From: Roseiarcus sp963820095
Lineage (GTDB): Bacteria; Pseudomonadota; Alphaproteobacteria; Rhizobiales; Beijerinckiaceae
Direction of reading: 5' to 3'
NCBI GenBank assembly: GCA_963820095.1
Contig: CAWFZA010000026.1
Location: 43,918 to 107,917 of the forward strand
Length of the DNA: 64,000 bases
Shown here: positions 25,945 through 35,966 of the stretch, one piece after another
Position numbering within the stretch: position 1 is the first letter of the stretch
How the letters are laid out: each line of letters opens with the position of its first letter
Notes under the pieces: model-generated
What the model saw: the letters and a program-made list of their open reading frames with translations, nothing else
Databases searched by the model: none
What the model was told of the DNA's origin: nothing
Made by a program: the position numbers and the translations under genes

Positions 25945-27520
25945 TCACTTCGCCGCCTCCGGCTCGACGTAACGAGGAAAGACAGGCGCGGGCGGGGGCA
26001 GCGCCCTGCCCGGCTCGAGCCGATGCGGCGCGTCAAGCCGGCCGGCCCGCTCGCCGGCGGCGAGCGCAGCGAATGTCCGGCCCTCGGACGGGACGGCCAG
26101 CAGGTCGAGGAGCGCGCCCATGGCTCCGGGCATCGCCGGCTGCAGCAGAATCGCGGCGACCCGCAAGGTTTCGAGCGTCACGTAGAGCACGAGCTCCATG
26201 CGCGCCGGGTCGCTCTTCGCAAGCCTCCACGGTTCGGCGTTGGCGAAATAGCGATTGGCCTCCGACACGACCTCGAAAACGGCGCCGATATAGAGATGAA
26301 GGGCGAAGCTCTGCATGTGCCGGCGCGCTTCGCCAATGAGCGCGTCGGCGCGCGCGAGCATCACGAGATCCTCCTTGGTCGGCGCCGCCTTGCGCCAATC
26401 GGGCGTGAGCGCGCCGCAATTCCTGGCGATCATGGTGAGCGAGCGCTGCGCGAGATTGCCGATGTCATTGGCGAGATCGGCGTTCATGCGCGCCACGATG
26501 GCTTCGTGCGAGTAGCTGCCGTCCTGGCCGAACGGCACTTCGCGCAAAAAGAAATAGCGCACGGCGTCGAGCCCATAAGTCCCGACCATGTCCTTCGGGC
26601 CAACGACGTTGCCGACCGACTTCGACATCTTCTCGCCGCGGTTGAACAGGAAGCCGTGCACGACCACCTGCCTCGGCACGGGCAAGCCTGCGGACATCAG
26701 AAACGCCGGCCAGTAGATGGCGTGGAAGCGCGTGATGTCCTTGCCGATCACATGCACGTCCGCCGGCCAGAATTTTGCCCGCGGGCCATCGTCCGGGAAG
26801 CCGGTCGCGGTGATGTAATTGGTGAGCGCGTCGACCCAGACATACATCACATGCTTCGGGTCGCCTGGAACCGGCACGCCCCATTTGAGGGTCGCGCGGC
26901 TGATCGAGAGATCGGCGAGCCCGCGCTTCACGAAGGCGACGATCTCGTTGCGATAGGTTTCCGGCGTGACGAATTCCGGATGGGCTTCGTAGTGCGCGAG
27001 CAGCTTGTCGGCGTATTGCGAGAGCCGGAAGAAGTAGCTTTCCTCCTCCACCCATTCGACCGGCGCGCCGCTCGGCGCGAGCTTCTTGCCGTCCGGACCG
27101 TCGGTCAGCTCGTTCTCGACGAAATAGGCCTCGTCGCGCACCGAATACCAGCCGGAATATTTCGACAGATAGATGTCGCCGTTGGCGGCCATCCGCTCCC
27201 AGATCGCCTGGGACGCGCGGATGTGGCGCGGCTTGCGTCGTGCGCACGATGTCGTCGGCGCGGGCGTTCAGCATCTCCCCCATCGCCTCGAACTCGACCG
27301 CGACCTTGTCCACGAAAGCCTGAGGCGTCACGCCTTCGCGCGCGGCGGCCTGCTGAACCTTGAGGCCGTGCTCGTCCATGCCGGTGACGAACAGGGTCTC
27401 GCGCCCGTCGAGCCGCATGAACCGCTGGATTGCGTCGGTCGCAATGCGCTCGTAGGCGTGGCCGATATGCGGCGCGCCATTGGCGTAAGGGATAGCCGTG
27501 GTGATGAAAAAGCGGCTCAT
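25945..27520 (-). CDS. metG: Methionyl-tRNA synthetase, frameshifted
   Basis: Charges tRNA-Met and is essential. About 524 residues when repaired. The N-terminal class I motif (TTAIPYANGAPHIGHAYER) is in one frame; after DDIVRTT one extra C near 27235 shifts to IRASQAIWERMAANGDIYLS. From there the remaining frame is intact through the KMSKS loop (GEKMSKSVGN), the anticodon-binding helices and a Pro-rich end. Length and lack of a C-terminal tRNA-binding domain suit the alphaproteobacterial form. Span is 3n+1, so a single insertion explains it, most simply a sequence error. In an operon after holB. Confidence 0.93.
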
Positions 27521-27636
27521 GGCGAGCGTCCTAAAGGAAAATTTTTTAAACGGCGACGAAAATTTGGCGTGGTTTTGCGATCGGTCGAAGGGTCGTTGTC
27601 ATGCCCGCGAATGTGAGAACGCGTTGCTGTGAACCT

Positions 27637-28722
27637 TCAGCGCCTCGGCGCGGTCGCGGCGATCTCGGCGAACAGCGCCAGCACATGCAGCTTGCGGTCG
27701 AGATTGAGCTCTTCCGTCTCCCGCTCAGCCTCGCGAATGCGATCCCATAAGCCGCCGATCTCCTCCACGCGGACAGATCCTGGCTCGACATCGCGCGCAT
27801 AGGCGACAATCCAGTCGTAGATCTCGCGATGGAAGGCCCGGTACGTCTCCTCTCCCGCGCGCCCGCTGACCGCATCGGCGAGCCGGGCGACCGCGCGGGG
27901 ATCGGGGCGCGGCAGACCCGTGACGACCTGATCGATCAGCGCGCCCACCCCCTCCGATTCCGGCGCAAGGCGAATGAGCGCGTCGCGAACCGATCCGTCG
28001 GCGCGCTTGGCGGCGGCCGCGACAGCCTCGCGGCCGGCTTCGCTCCAAGGCGGGCCGAGGCCCGTGACCGCCTTCATGGTTTCATCTTGTGTGAGAGGAT
28101 CGAGCCGCAACCGCCGGCAACGCGAGCGGATTGTGGGCAAGACCTGGCCTGGCCGATGCGACACGATGAGGATCAACGATCGCTGCGGCGGCTCCTCAAC
28201 CATCTTGAGTAACGCATTGGCGCTATTGCGATTCAGGTCCTCAGCCGAATCGACAATCGCGATACGCCACCCACCGAAGGCGGCGGAGAGCTGGAAGACC
28301 TGCAGCCCCTGCCGCACGGCTTCCACGGAAATCTCGGTCGCGAGCCGCTTCGTCGCCCCCTGCCACTCGCGGCGGATGAGGGCAAAATCGGGATGGGCGA
28401 GCCCCGCCAGAAGCCGCGCGGCCGAATGGCTTGGCTCGACATGGAGATTGGTCGCCTCGCGGACCGCCTTCGCCGCCGGATCGGGGTTGGCGAGCACGAA
28501 GCGGGCGAATGCCCATGCGAGCGTCGCCTTGCCGATTCCCTCCTTGCCGCCGATCAGCCAGGCGTGAGCCAGACGGCTCTCGCGATAGGCCGAGAGCATT
28601 TCCGCTTCGGCGCGTTCATGGCCGATCAGCGAGGTGACTTGGCGCGGATGGGGCGCGCCCGGCAGCGCGTCGGCTTCAGGGAGATCGTCGCTCTCGCCCT
28701 TCTTGATGCGAGGCGGGTTCAT
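27637..28722 (-). CDS. holB: DNA polymerase III subunit delta'
   Basis: A clamp-loader subunit of 361 residues. The AAA+ module has HAWLIGGKEGIGKATLAWAF (P-loop region), AIVDSAEDLNRNSANALLKM (Walker B/sensor region with E-D), EEPPQRSLILIVSHRPGQVL and PTIRSRCRRLRL. The delta' subunit is usually ATPase-inactive and opens the sliding clamp with delta and tau/gamma. It lies between tmk and metG in the conserved order; the frame is intact. Confidence 0.94.
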   Translation of the reverse strand: MNPPRIKKGESDDLPEADALPGAPHPRQVTSLIGHERAEAEMLSAYRESRLAHAWLIGGKEGIGKATLAWAFARFVLANPDPAAKAVREATNLHVEPSHSAARLLAGLAHPDFALIRREWQGATKRLATEISVEAVRQGLQVFQLSAAFGGWRIAIVDSAEDLNRNSANALLKMVEEPPQRSLILIVSHRPGQVLPTIRSRCRRLRLDPLTQDETMKAVTGLGPPWSEAGREAVAAAAKRADGSVRDALIRLAPESEGVGALIDQVVTGLPRPDPRAVARLADAVSGRAGEETYRAFHREIYDWIVAYARDVEPGSVRVEEIGGLWDRIREAERETEELNLDRKLHVLALFAEIAATAPRR

Positions 28723-28764
28723 GCGCGGAGCCGCGAAGGCGGGGTTTTGGAACGACGACTCCTC

Positions 28765-28894
28765 ACGGACCTCGTGCTGAGGAGCCGCGCGGAAGCGCGG
28801 CGTCTCGAAGCACGGCTCCAGCTCTCGAGGCCGTCGGCGCCCACTGGAGCGTCCTTCGAGGCCGCTCCGCGGCGCCTCAGGACGAGGTGGGAGG
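28765..28894. repeat. Pair of inverted intergenic palindromes
   Basis: Left unit (about 28770-28816): CTCGTGCTGAGGA, GCCGCGC-GGAA-GCGCGGC and TCTCGAAGCACG. Right unit (about 28850-28890): CGTCCTTCGAGG, CCGC-TCC-GCGG, GCCTCAGGACGAG, which is the same element in the opposite orientation. Together they form a large imperfect palindrome between holB and tmk. This family of CTGAGG...CCTCGAAGGA elements is widely scattered in Hyphomicrobiales intergenic regions. Confidence 0.65.
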
Positions 28895-28900
28895 AGTTGC

Positions 28901-29569
28901 TCATGCGGGCTTGGCCTCGCGCGCGCCCGTGGGATCGAGCCTCTTCTCGACCGCCGACCAGATGGCGGCGGCGACGTCCTGTTCGCTTCTGTCGGCGTCG
29001 ATAAGGACGCAGCGTTCGGGCTCGGCCGCGGCGATGTCGAGAAACGCCCGCCGTAAGGTTTGGTGAAACGCCAGCCCCTCCAACTCGAACCGGTCGGCGG
29101 GGCCGGTCTGCCTTCGCTCGGCCGCGCGGCGCAAGCCGATTTCCGGCGAAAGGTCGAGGATCAACGTGAGATCGGGCCGGTTGGCGCCTACGGTCAGCCG
29201 CTCGAGATCGGCGATGAACTCCGGCGGCAGATTCCCGGCCGCGCCCTGGTAGGCCCGCGTCGAATCGGCGAACCGGTCGGAAACGACCCAGGCGCCACGC
29301 TTGAGCGCCGGCAGAATCGTCTTGTCGAGATGGTCGGCGCGGGCGGCGGCGAACAAGAACGCCTGCCCGGCGGGGTTGAACCCCGCTGCGAAGCCGGAGA
29401 GAATCGCCTCCCGCAACGCCTCTGCGCCTGGAGACCCCCCCGGCTCGCGCGTGCGGACGACGTCGAGCCCGAGCGTGGTCAGGCGCTCCTCGAGCCGCTT
29501 CGCCTGAACCGACTTGCCCACTCCCTCGCCGCCCTCGAGGGTGATGAAACGACCCGTCTGCCGGATCAT
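28901..29569 (-). CDS. tmk: Thymidylate kinase
   Basis: Phosphorylates dTMP to dTDP. 222 residues with P-loop LEGGEGVGKSVQAKRL, the DR(Y/H) equivalent VRTREPGGSPGAEALR, FLFAAARADHLDKTI, SDRFADSTRAYQG and LTLILDLSPEIGLRR; the lid region is RRQTGPADRFE. The C-terminus is slightly extended. Start MIRQTGRFITLEG. First gene of the tmk-holB-metG-tatD-MBL-M20 run. In many relatives a D-Ala-D-Ala carboxypeptidase and rlpA lie just upstream; here about 4.4 kb separates tmk from rlpA. Confidence 0.96.
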   Translation of the reverse strand: MIRQTGRFITLEGGEGVGKSVQAKRLEERLTTLGLDVVRTREPGGSPGAEALREAILSGFAAGFNPAGQAFLFAAARADHLDKTILPALKRGAWVVSDRFADSTRAYQGAAGNLPPEFIADLERLTVGANRPDLTLILDLSPEIGLRRAAERRQTGPADRFELEGLAFHQTLRRAFLDIAAAEPERCVLIDADRSEQDVAAAIWSAVEKRLDPTGAREAKPA

Positions 29570-30068
29570 TTAGCGCGCTCGACGCGAGGCGGTTTCCGCT
29601 TCAATTCTCATCCGATCCGCGTACGAAGCCCATGGCCAACCCTTCTGCAAACGCCGCCCCAAAGCCCGCCGCCGACGGCTCTTTTCAGCATGGTTCTGCA
29701 AGTATTGGCAACGAGCGCGCATCCTGGTGTCAACCATCGCCGCTGTCGACCGGAAGCGGAAATTCGACCCAAGTGTCGCAGTTTGACGTTAAGCGGACGT
29801 CGCCAATTCGGGCTATGTGGGCCTACAGACATCCGTTTGGAAGACCGCGGTCCGCCCGTAGCCGTGTCTCGCTCAGCGCGAAATAGCCTTCGCCACCCCA
29901 AACAGGCGTTCCGCGTTGCGACGCAGCGGCATAAATCCGGAAGCCACCTCTTGGCGTGATCAAGGGCCGTTGCGGAAGATCGATGGCGTTGCGGCCGAAA
30001 GCTCCACAAATAAGGTCCTTGTTATGAAGGTCTCATTGGATTATCTAAAGTAGAACTGCACTCTTTTA
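29570..30068. other. Gene-free interval upstream of the large secreted-protein gene
   Basis: About 500 bases between divergent tmk and the secreted-protein gene. No credible ORF; base composition falls toward AT near the right end. It must hold both promoters. The right end leads into an intrinsic terminator, which suggests a short transcript beginning in roughly the last 100 bases. Confidence 0.4.
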
Positions 30069-30073
30069 GGCGC

Positions 30074-30106
30074 GCGGCGATATCGCCGCTTTGTTTTTGT
30101 TTTTTT
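30074..30106 (+). terminator. Orphan rho-independent terminator / possible attenuator
   Basis: A perfect 16-base palindrome GCGGCGATATCGCCGC (30074-30089) is followed by TTTGTTTTTGTTTTTTT. No plus-strand gene precedes it for many kilobases, and the next gene's ribosome-binding site begins about 17 bases after the T-run. It therefore ends either a small RNA or a leader controlling the gene at 30136. Confidence 0.75.
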
Positions 30107-30135
30107 AAGACTGATCAGATTGATAGGGGTTCGCG

Positions 30136-33073
30136 ATGGCGGCAATTCCCAACCCAGCCATATATTTTCGCGTCGTTTTCTGTCTCGCGATGGCGGCGCT
30201 GGCCGGTCGGGCGGCCGCTCAAACACCGCCCGTCCCCAATTTGCAAGTCTGTGACCGGCCTGGGGCAAACGCCGCGCAAGCAAATCAGGCGGAATGCTGC
30301 TGCGTTGCGCCCACCAAAATTGCCTGCTGCGCGGCGGCGCCTGCGGGTCCTCGCAAGGAATGCTTCGCGGACGAATTCCGATTCGTCCTGCCGGCGCCTT
30401 ATCGCGCGACCCAGGCGATCATTTCGGCTGACGGGGCGCTGGTCGTGGGCCCCCGCGTCACCGTAAGGGCGCAGGCGGCGCGGCAAGGACGAGCGCGCAT
30501 TCGGCGAAGTCGCGAATGTCGGCAAGGAGAACACGCTGCTCGGTTCGGACGATATCGTCGGCAGCCTGTTCAGCGACGGCAAGGTCATCCTCTATGACGG
30601 GGTTACGGTGAATGGGCCGCTGACCGCCGGAGGAACGCTGGTCGTGCCCACGACCGCCAACATCAACGGCAAGATCACGACGAACACGCCGGTTCCTGCC
30701 GCGGCGCCGACTTTGGCGACGGTGAAATTCTCGCCGGAGGCGGACGTGCACGCGCCCGGCGGCTCGACGCGCGCCCTCGCGCCTGGCAGGTATGGCGAGG
30801 TTCAGGTCGAGCCGGGCGGCGCTTTGGCGCTGCGCTCGGGGACCTATTATATGACCTCGCTGAGCGTCCTTTCCGGGGCGACGCTGGTCCTCGACGAGAA
30901 GGACGGCGCGGTCGCCGTCTTCGTGAAGACCCGCTTCACCTTCGCCGGCGAGGAAAAGCAGGAGGGCTCGGACGGCCACGTGCTGGTCGCGGCTTTCGGC
31001 TGCGAGCCGTCCGTGCTGCTCGCGCCGTTCCACGGCACGGTGTCGGCGCAGAACGCCTGGCTGTCGATGACCGCGCCGGGCAAGCCGACCTTCGTCGGAC
31101 GGTTCTTCGCCAACTCCATCGAAGTCGGCGCCGACACGACGATCATTGGATTGCCGGTCACGCTGCCGACAGGGCCAGTGAATGTTTCCGGGGGACAGGG
31201 CCCGCGGCCGCCGGCGCCCCTGCCCGCGCCCCCCGCCGATGTCGGCTGCTATGTCATGAGCCCCAACGGCTGGCGCTCCGTCGCTTGCGCGACCCAGCAG
31301 TTCATCGACAGCCACTTCCCCCATCCGGACGCGCAACTCGCGATGTCGACCTTCACGAGCCCGTTCAAGCCGCTCGCCTATGGCCAGGTCGCGGTCACGA
31401 TTCCGCAGGTCGGATCGGAGCAGAACATCTTCAACGCGACGAACGCTGCGAAGAGCTCCTCCTGCCCGAGCTCGGTCACGACGAGCGACAACACCTGGAG
31501 CGTGCAGAACAACGTGAATGACTGGACGATCGCCGCCGGGTCCCACAAGGGCGATTTTGCGACCGTGCAGTTCGTCACTCAGTCGGACGGCTCGACCACC
31601 GGGATCTGCATCTGGCAGATCGACGTGACCACGCAGGAGTATCCCAACAAGTGCTATTCGCCGCCGCCTTCGCAGCGGTCTGGCGGCCTGCAGGCGTTCG
31701 ACTACGGGAACATTGCGGCGACCGTCGAGGGCGGCAAGCTCAAGATGGTTGCTCAAATCAGCTGGGTCGGGTCGGGCGATCCCAACCTGTTCGCCGTGGT
31801 GGACGACGACAACTACGACATGGCGGACAGCTGGTCCGAGGTCGGCGGCGGCCTACTCGGGATCGGCAATTGCTCGGAGGCGAAGCTCACCAATGCGGAA
31901 GTGGTGACGCAGGTCGCGGCGTCCACCTGCGCCGACGATACGACGGCGACCAGCGCCACCTGCTCGCCGCCGGCGCTTCAGCCGAACGCCAGCGCCTTCG
32001 AGGGCGCGATCGGCACGGTCGAGACGAACAACCTGACGGCGGTGGGCAGCCCCTCGGTCGCCTATCCGAATGTCGATCTGGCGGTCAGCTCCCTGATCGG
32101 AACCACTTCCGGCGGATGCCTGGGGCCGAGCCACGCCTATGTGAAGGACAGCGAGAAGGATTTCGGCGCGACGCCCTCGACTCTCGGCAATTCGGTGTTC
32201 TGGGAGAGCCCCGACATCTTCCTCGTTCCCCACGGCGTCCCGGTCGATCTCAATTCGGTTTCGACCGAGACGACGATTACGCCGGGCGGCCAGTTCGACA
32301 TCTGGGTCAGGGTGCATAACGATCTCGGCTGCTCGGCCGTCACCAATGCGAAGGCTCTCGTCTATCTCGCCGATCCGGCGGCGCTGTCGGTCCAGTGGGG
32401 GCCGGTGACGATGGGCCAGTATCTCGGCGACAACGGCGGCTCGACCGGCGTTTCCGTGCCAGCGGGCGGCCAGGCGCTGATTGGTCCCCTGCCCTTCACC
32501 GCGCCCACGAGCGGCATCGGCAACGGCCACCGGTGCATCCTCGCCGCCATCAAGGCGGACAGCGAACCGGCGCCGGCGAAACCCGAGGACGCGCCGGATT
32601 CGAACCAGGTCGGCCAGCGAAACGTCGAGTTCGCCAGTCCATGCGTCTTTCCGCTGACCAACGGGACTTCGCAGAACGGAAGCGCCCAGATCACGCTGAC
32701 CGCGACGCCGAATACAGGAGCGGCGCCGTCGCTGACGGCGCTGCCCGATATCGAGGTCGCCTTCGACGATTTGGATTCGAGCTGGTTCAACACCTGGAAG
32801 ACGCAAACCGGCGTCGACACGGCGTTCAAAGTGACGCATTCCGGTTCCTCGACGACCGTCCGCCTGGGCGATTTCAGCGTCGCGCTGAACTCGGTTCCGC
32901 TTGCCGCCGGACAATCGCGCAACGCGACCGGAACGACCGCCCTTCCGTCGGGATATCCGACCGCGGTCACCCTGCAGATCGGCGCGACGCTGACGGAGAC
33001 GGACGGCAGCGGAACGGTGATGGTGCAGAACGGCGGCTCCTGCGTCGCCGAGCCGCCCCCGGTGATCAAGTAG
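30136..33073 (+). CDS. Large secreted cysteine-containing protein, function unknown, frameshifted
   Basis: About 978 residues once one extra base near 30480 is removed (span 3n+1). AGGGG lies six to seven bases before the ATG. Signal peptide MAAIPNPAIYFRVVFCLAMA to GRAAAQT. The mature N-terminus has CCC and CC clusters (about residues 55-65). Next is a repetitive beta-rich region (residues about 150-330) with DGVTVNGPLTAGGTL, TTANINGKI and LRSGTYYMTSLSVLSGATLV, reminiscent of beta-helix or polymer-forming adhesin folds, then a Pro-rich linker (GPRPPAPLPAPPADVGC). A roughly 600-residue C-terminal part includes IWVRVHNDLGCSAVTNAK, which is CARDB/immunoglobulin-like. No catalytic motif. Not recognised as a named family; surface or extracellular structural role inferred. 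Confidence 0.75.
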
Positions 33074-33479
33074 CCTGTAAATAGTGTCGTTCGCCCGGGC
33101 GAGCCGAACAGCGATGCGCGCGGGCGCTTTGCAGCACCATCTCAAAGTTCGCCCTTGGCGCAATCGACGCCTTTCCGCCGAAGACCGCTCTGTTGCGCTT
33201 TCAAATCGCTCATAGGGCCAACTTTGCGGGGCGCCCGCTGAGCCTTTGGGAAATGACCGGATATTCCGCTCGCCCCCGTACCGTGCGAGCGCCTTGAAGG
33301 TCCCTTGCGCCCAGAGCAGTCGCCGCTCCGAGGCGATCCGGTTTTACTAAGGCCATTGCTTTTTGGATCGAGAAGGCCGAAAGGCAGCAGCTCGGCCGAC
33401 AATTGGGCTCTTATCGCGTTACGCGTTGGCCCATTGGATTTCGGGCCCCGGGGAGGGCGAAACAGGTCATGAAGTGTCA

Positions 33480-33500
33480 TGGCCGGGCTCGACCCGGCCA
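33480..33500. repeat. Intergenic palindrome
   Basis: TGGCCGGG-CTCGA-CCCGGCCA, an 8-bp perfect stem of a type scattered in Hyphomicrobiales genomes. Confidence 0.65.
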
Positions 33501-33587
33501 CCACGAGAACACGCTCCCTCAGGATAAGCCTCTGATACGACAACACGATCCTTTTGCGATTCAGATCATCGCGGCGGGACGGCGTGG

Positions 33588-33610
33588 ATGGCCGCGACGA
33601 GCGCGGCCAT
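33588..33610. repeat. Intergenic palindrome
   Basis: ATGGCCGCG-ACGAG-CGCGGCCAT, a 9-bp perfect stem, about 90 bases from a similar unit. Confidence 0.65.
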
Positions 33611-33811
33611 GACGGCTCACGGCAGAATTCCCGAAACAACAGCTAACGCCATAAGAGCCGACAATTTCTTGCAGAAAATCAGAAGCCGAGTTAAGCTCGC
33701 CCTCATGAACAATCCTGCCCTTCCGCATGGCCTCGACCGCGCGGCGCCGTTGTGGCGCGCCTGCGCCGGAAAAAGGCGCGCGAGATTTTTCTTTCGCCGG
33801 GAATCCATGAT

Positions 33812-33927
33812 GACCCATTGATAAGTCACGATTCGGACGAGAGAATCCAAGGAAATCCAAGAGAATCCAAGGCTCAAAAACGGGCGTTCGCAGCGAAAGG
33901 GCGGCGATCCAAGAAAACCCAAATCGA
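33812..33927 (+). repeat. Dispersed ~115-bp repeat, copy A
   Basis: Begins GACCCATTGATAAGTC, then GAGAGAATCCAAG-GAAATCCAAG-AGAATCCAAG (a ten-base unit three times) and ends TCCAAGAAAACCCAAAT. The same sequence, with changes in the middle, occurs inverted at 63719-63833. Both copies are intergenic. Confidence 0.85.
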
Positions 33928-33955
33928 ACTTTGAGCGCCCAGCCGGCCGCCCGGC

Positions 33956-35188
33956 TCAGTAGTCCGCCCGAGCGGACTTCGCAGCCTTCAAATGATCGAA
34001 CGCGCCTGTCGTCGGCTTCTTGGGCGGCAGACGAACAGGTCCGGAATAGGTGAGCGCCCTCTCGGCGCTGGCGTGAAGCTCAGGCCGGCGGGGCGGCGCG
34101 ACGTCGCGCACGGACGAGACGCGCGTCGAAGACACCGACGAGCGTGAGGCGGCGGCCGTCACGACCGTCGAGCCGCGGCCTAGGCTGAGATCGAACGGCC
34201 GGGACGGCGGCAGCGGAACCGGACCTCGTGTCGGGTGACTGGAACGGATCGGCTCCGGCGGCAAGGGGTCCGCCTCGCCGGACTCAGCCGGCGCGCCGGA
34301 GTCCACCGGCGCGGCCGCGACCCGCACCGGCTCAGGCGGCGGCGGGGGAGGTTCGGGAGCGCTTGCGACCTGGACCGGCGGGGGTTCTGGCGCTGGAGCG
34401 GGAGCGGGCGCCGGTTGGGCCTCAGGTTGCGGTTGCGGCTGCTGGCCGCTGCGGCCGCCGCCAGAGAAGAACGACCAGATCGTTTCGGTCTGCTCGGCCG
34501 CGGCGTTGGCCACCATGACCGGCGCCGAATAGCCGATCATATTCGCCGGCGACCCGTCGGTGCGCAGGCTCGCCAGCAATTGCGAATCGTCCGACCCCTC
34601 CATCGGCGCAGGCCCGACATAGTCGACCTTCACTTTGGCCGTTCCCATCGCCTTCATGTCGAGGACATCCGCGACACGCGACGACACGTCCATCACGCGG
34701 CCGCCGTGATAGGGCCCGCGATCGTTGACCCGCACGATCACCGAATAGCCGTTCTCGAGATTGGTCACCCGAGCGTAGCTCGGCAGGGGCATCGTCGGAT
34801 GAGCTGCCGACAGGGAGGCCATGTCGTAGACCTCGCCGTTGGCGGTGCGGCGGCCATGGAACGCCGCTCCATACCAGGAGGCCATGCCAACCGCGGTGTA
34901 GGAGGCGTTCTCGGCGGGATAATATCGATGGCCGGCGACCGTGTAAGGCCGGCCAACCAGATATTGGCCGCCTCCGTGGGGCACCCGTTCGCCATCGGCG
35001 ACGACCTTGCGGCTGGCGCGGCCGTATTTGGCCTGGGAAAAATGCTCATGGCCGTGAGAATACGAGACATGTGTGGGCTGAGGGGTCGCGCAGCCGGCGA
35101 GCGCTAGCGCCGCCGCGCCGAGGCTGAGAGCGCCCCGCCATCTGCGATTGCCCGCAGAAACCTGCTGTTCAACGCCCGAAACGCTCAT
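33956..35188 (-). CDS. rlpA: Septal ring lytic transglycosylase RlpA-family lipoprotein
   Basis: About 410 residues from MSVSGVEQQ at 35188; a longer in-frame start at 35338 exists but would bury the signal peptide. Lipobox LAGC near residue 33. The double-psi beta-barrel domain is clear: ASWYGAAFHGRRTANGEVYD, LSAAHPTMPLPSYARVTN, VIVRVNDRGPYHGGRVMDVS. This is followed by a long Pro/Ala/Gln-rich region (residues about 245-320) and a basic C-terminus without a SPOR domain. RlpA cleaves denuded glycan strands or localises to the septum. In relatives it adjoins a D-Ala-D-Ala carboxypeptidase and tmk; that neighbour is missing here. Confidence 0.9.
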   Translation of the reverse strand: MSVSGVEQQVSAGNRRWRGALSLGAAALALAGCATPQPTHVSYSHGHEHFSQAKYGRASRKVVADGERVPHGGGQYLVGRPYTVAGHRYYPAENASYTAVGMASWYGAAFHGRRTANGEVYDMASLSAAHPTMPLPSYARVTNLENGYSVIVRVNDRGPYHGGRVMDVSSRVADVLDMKAMGTAKVKVDYVGPAPMEGSDDSQLLASLRTDGSPANMIGYSAPVMVANAAAEQTETIWSFFSGGGRSGQQPQPQPEAQPAPAPAPAPEPPPVQVASAPEPPPPPPEPVRVAAAPVDSGAPAESGEADPLPPEPIRSSHPTRGPVPLPPSRPFDLSLGRGSTVVTAAASRSSVSSTRVSSVRDVAPPRRPELHASAERALTYSGPVRLPPKKPTTGAFDHLKAAKSARADY

Positions 35189-35966
35189 CACGCTTACTCG
35201 GGTCGCCCAGCAGCGCAAGGTTCGAGCTTCAAACGCCGAGCCCGCCACAGCGACAGAATCTTTCCGAACCATCAAGCCCGCTGCGCAACATTGATCCCGC
35301 TTCGTTTCGAATTCGCTAACGAATTCCGATCCCCGCAAGCCGGACGGGGCGCCGCCCGCCGATGCGCCATAGGGCGCCGACTCGCTCTCGGCGGTCCGCC
35401 GTCCGCCATATTTCCGCCGCGAGGAGTGACGCCCAATCGCGGCAACAACGTGACCGGCTCGCTACGCGGGGAGCTAGCCCCATTCCGCCCGCGGAACGCC
35501 AAGGCGTTTAGGGCGTCCCCAAGAGCGGGCGCCGCGCCAATTCGCCCAAACTCGCAAAAGCGCCCCGCGCTGAGAAATTTGTAATCTGCGTGTGCGGTGT
35601 GGTGGTCGTCAGAAAAGACAGGGCGGCCCGAACGCATGAAGCCCTCGAACCGCCCAGTTTTTTTTGGAAGCGACTCTGCCAGACGAACTTGCTGCAAGCC
35701 CTCCCGGCCGGTGCTAGTCGCGTCGCCTCCATTCTTGCCGCGTTACTCATCGGGTTGAAGGGGGTTCTCAACCCAAAGGTCCAGGTTAAAACCCGTCGCG
35801 ACGTCACGCTTTAATCACAGTCGGGGGCAAACGTCCACTAAAATATGGCGTTCCCGGTGTCATTGAAGTTTCATCCACAGAAAGCTCTTCTCGTTTACCG
35901 AGAGTAATTTCAGCAAAATAGCGCCCTGCAAGTCGTAAATTCCTCGCTCTCTGTGTGATCGCCCTG
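35189..35966. other. Gene-free interval
   Basis: About 780 bases with no supported gene, between divergent rlpA and the yjbQ stop. It contains a possible plus-strand terminator (35621-35665) and so may include a small RNA gene. AT content rises toward 35880-35950. Confidence 0.4.
35621..35665 (+). terminator. Possible intrinsic terminator of an unannotated small RNA
   Basis: GGGCGG (35621-35626) can pair with CCGCCC (35650-35655) and is followed by AG and eight T residues. The loop is long (23 bases), so the structure is weaker than a textbook terminator. No plus-strand gene precedes it. Confidence 0.35.

Larger units (their letters stand above)
33074..33811. other. Gene-free interval with scattered palindromes
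   Basis: No convincing gene. It holds two strong hairpins annotated separately (33480-33500 and 33588-33610). A chance minus-strand ORF here translates the hairpins as the familiar spurious peptide VAGSSPAMT, a good sign that it is intergenic repeat rather than coding DNA. Confidence 0.5.

Noticed and set aside
25541..26339. A plus-strand frame spanning the tatD/metG intergenic elements
   Set aside because: It passes through the 40-bp hairpins and antisense to metG, with a product of low-complexity Arg/Pro only.
33142..33639. A 165-codon minus-strand frame after the large secreted-protein gene
   Set aside because: It translates intergenic palindromes (the VAGSSPAMT and HGRARRGHPR strings), a known source of false ORFs.
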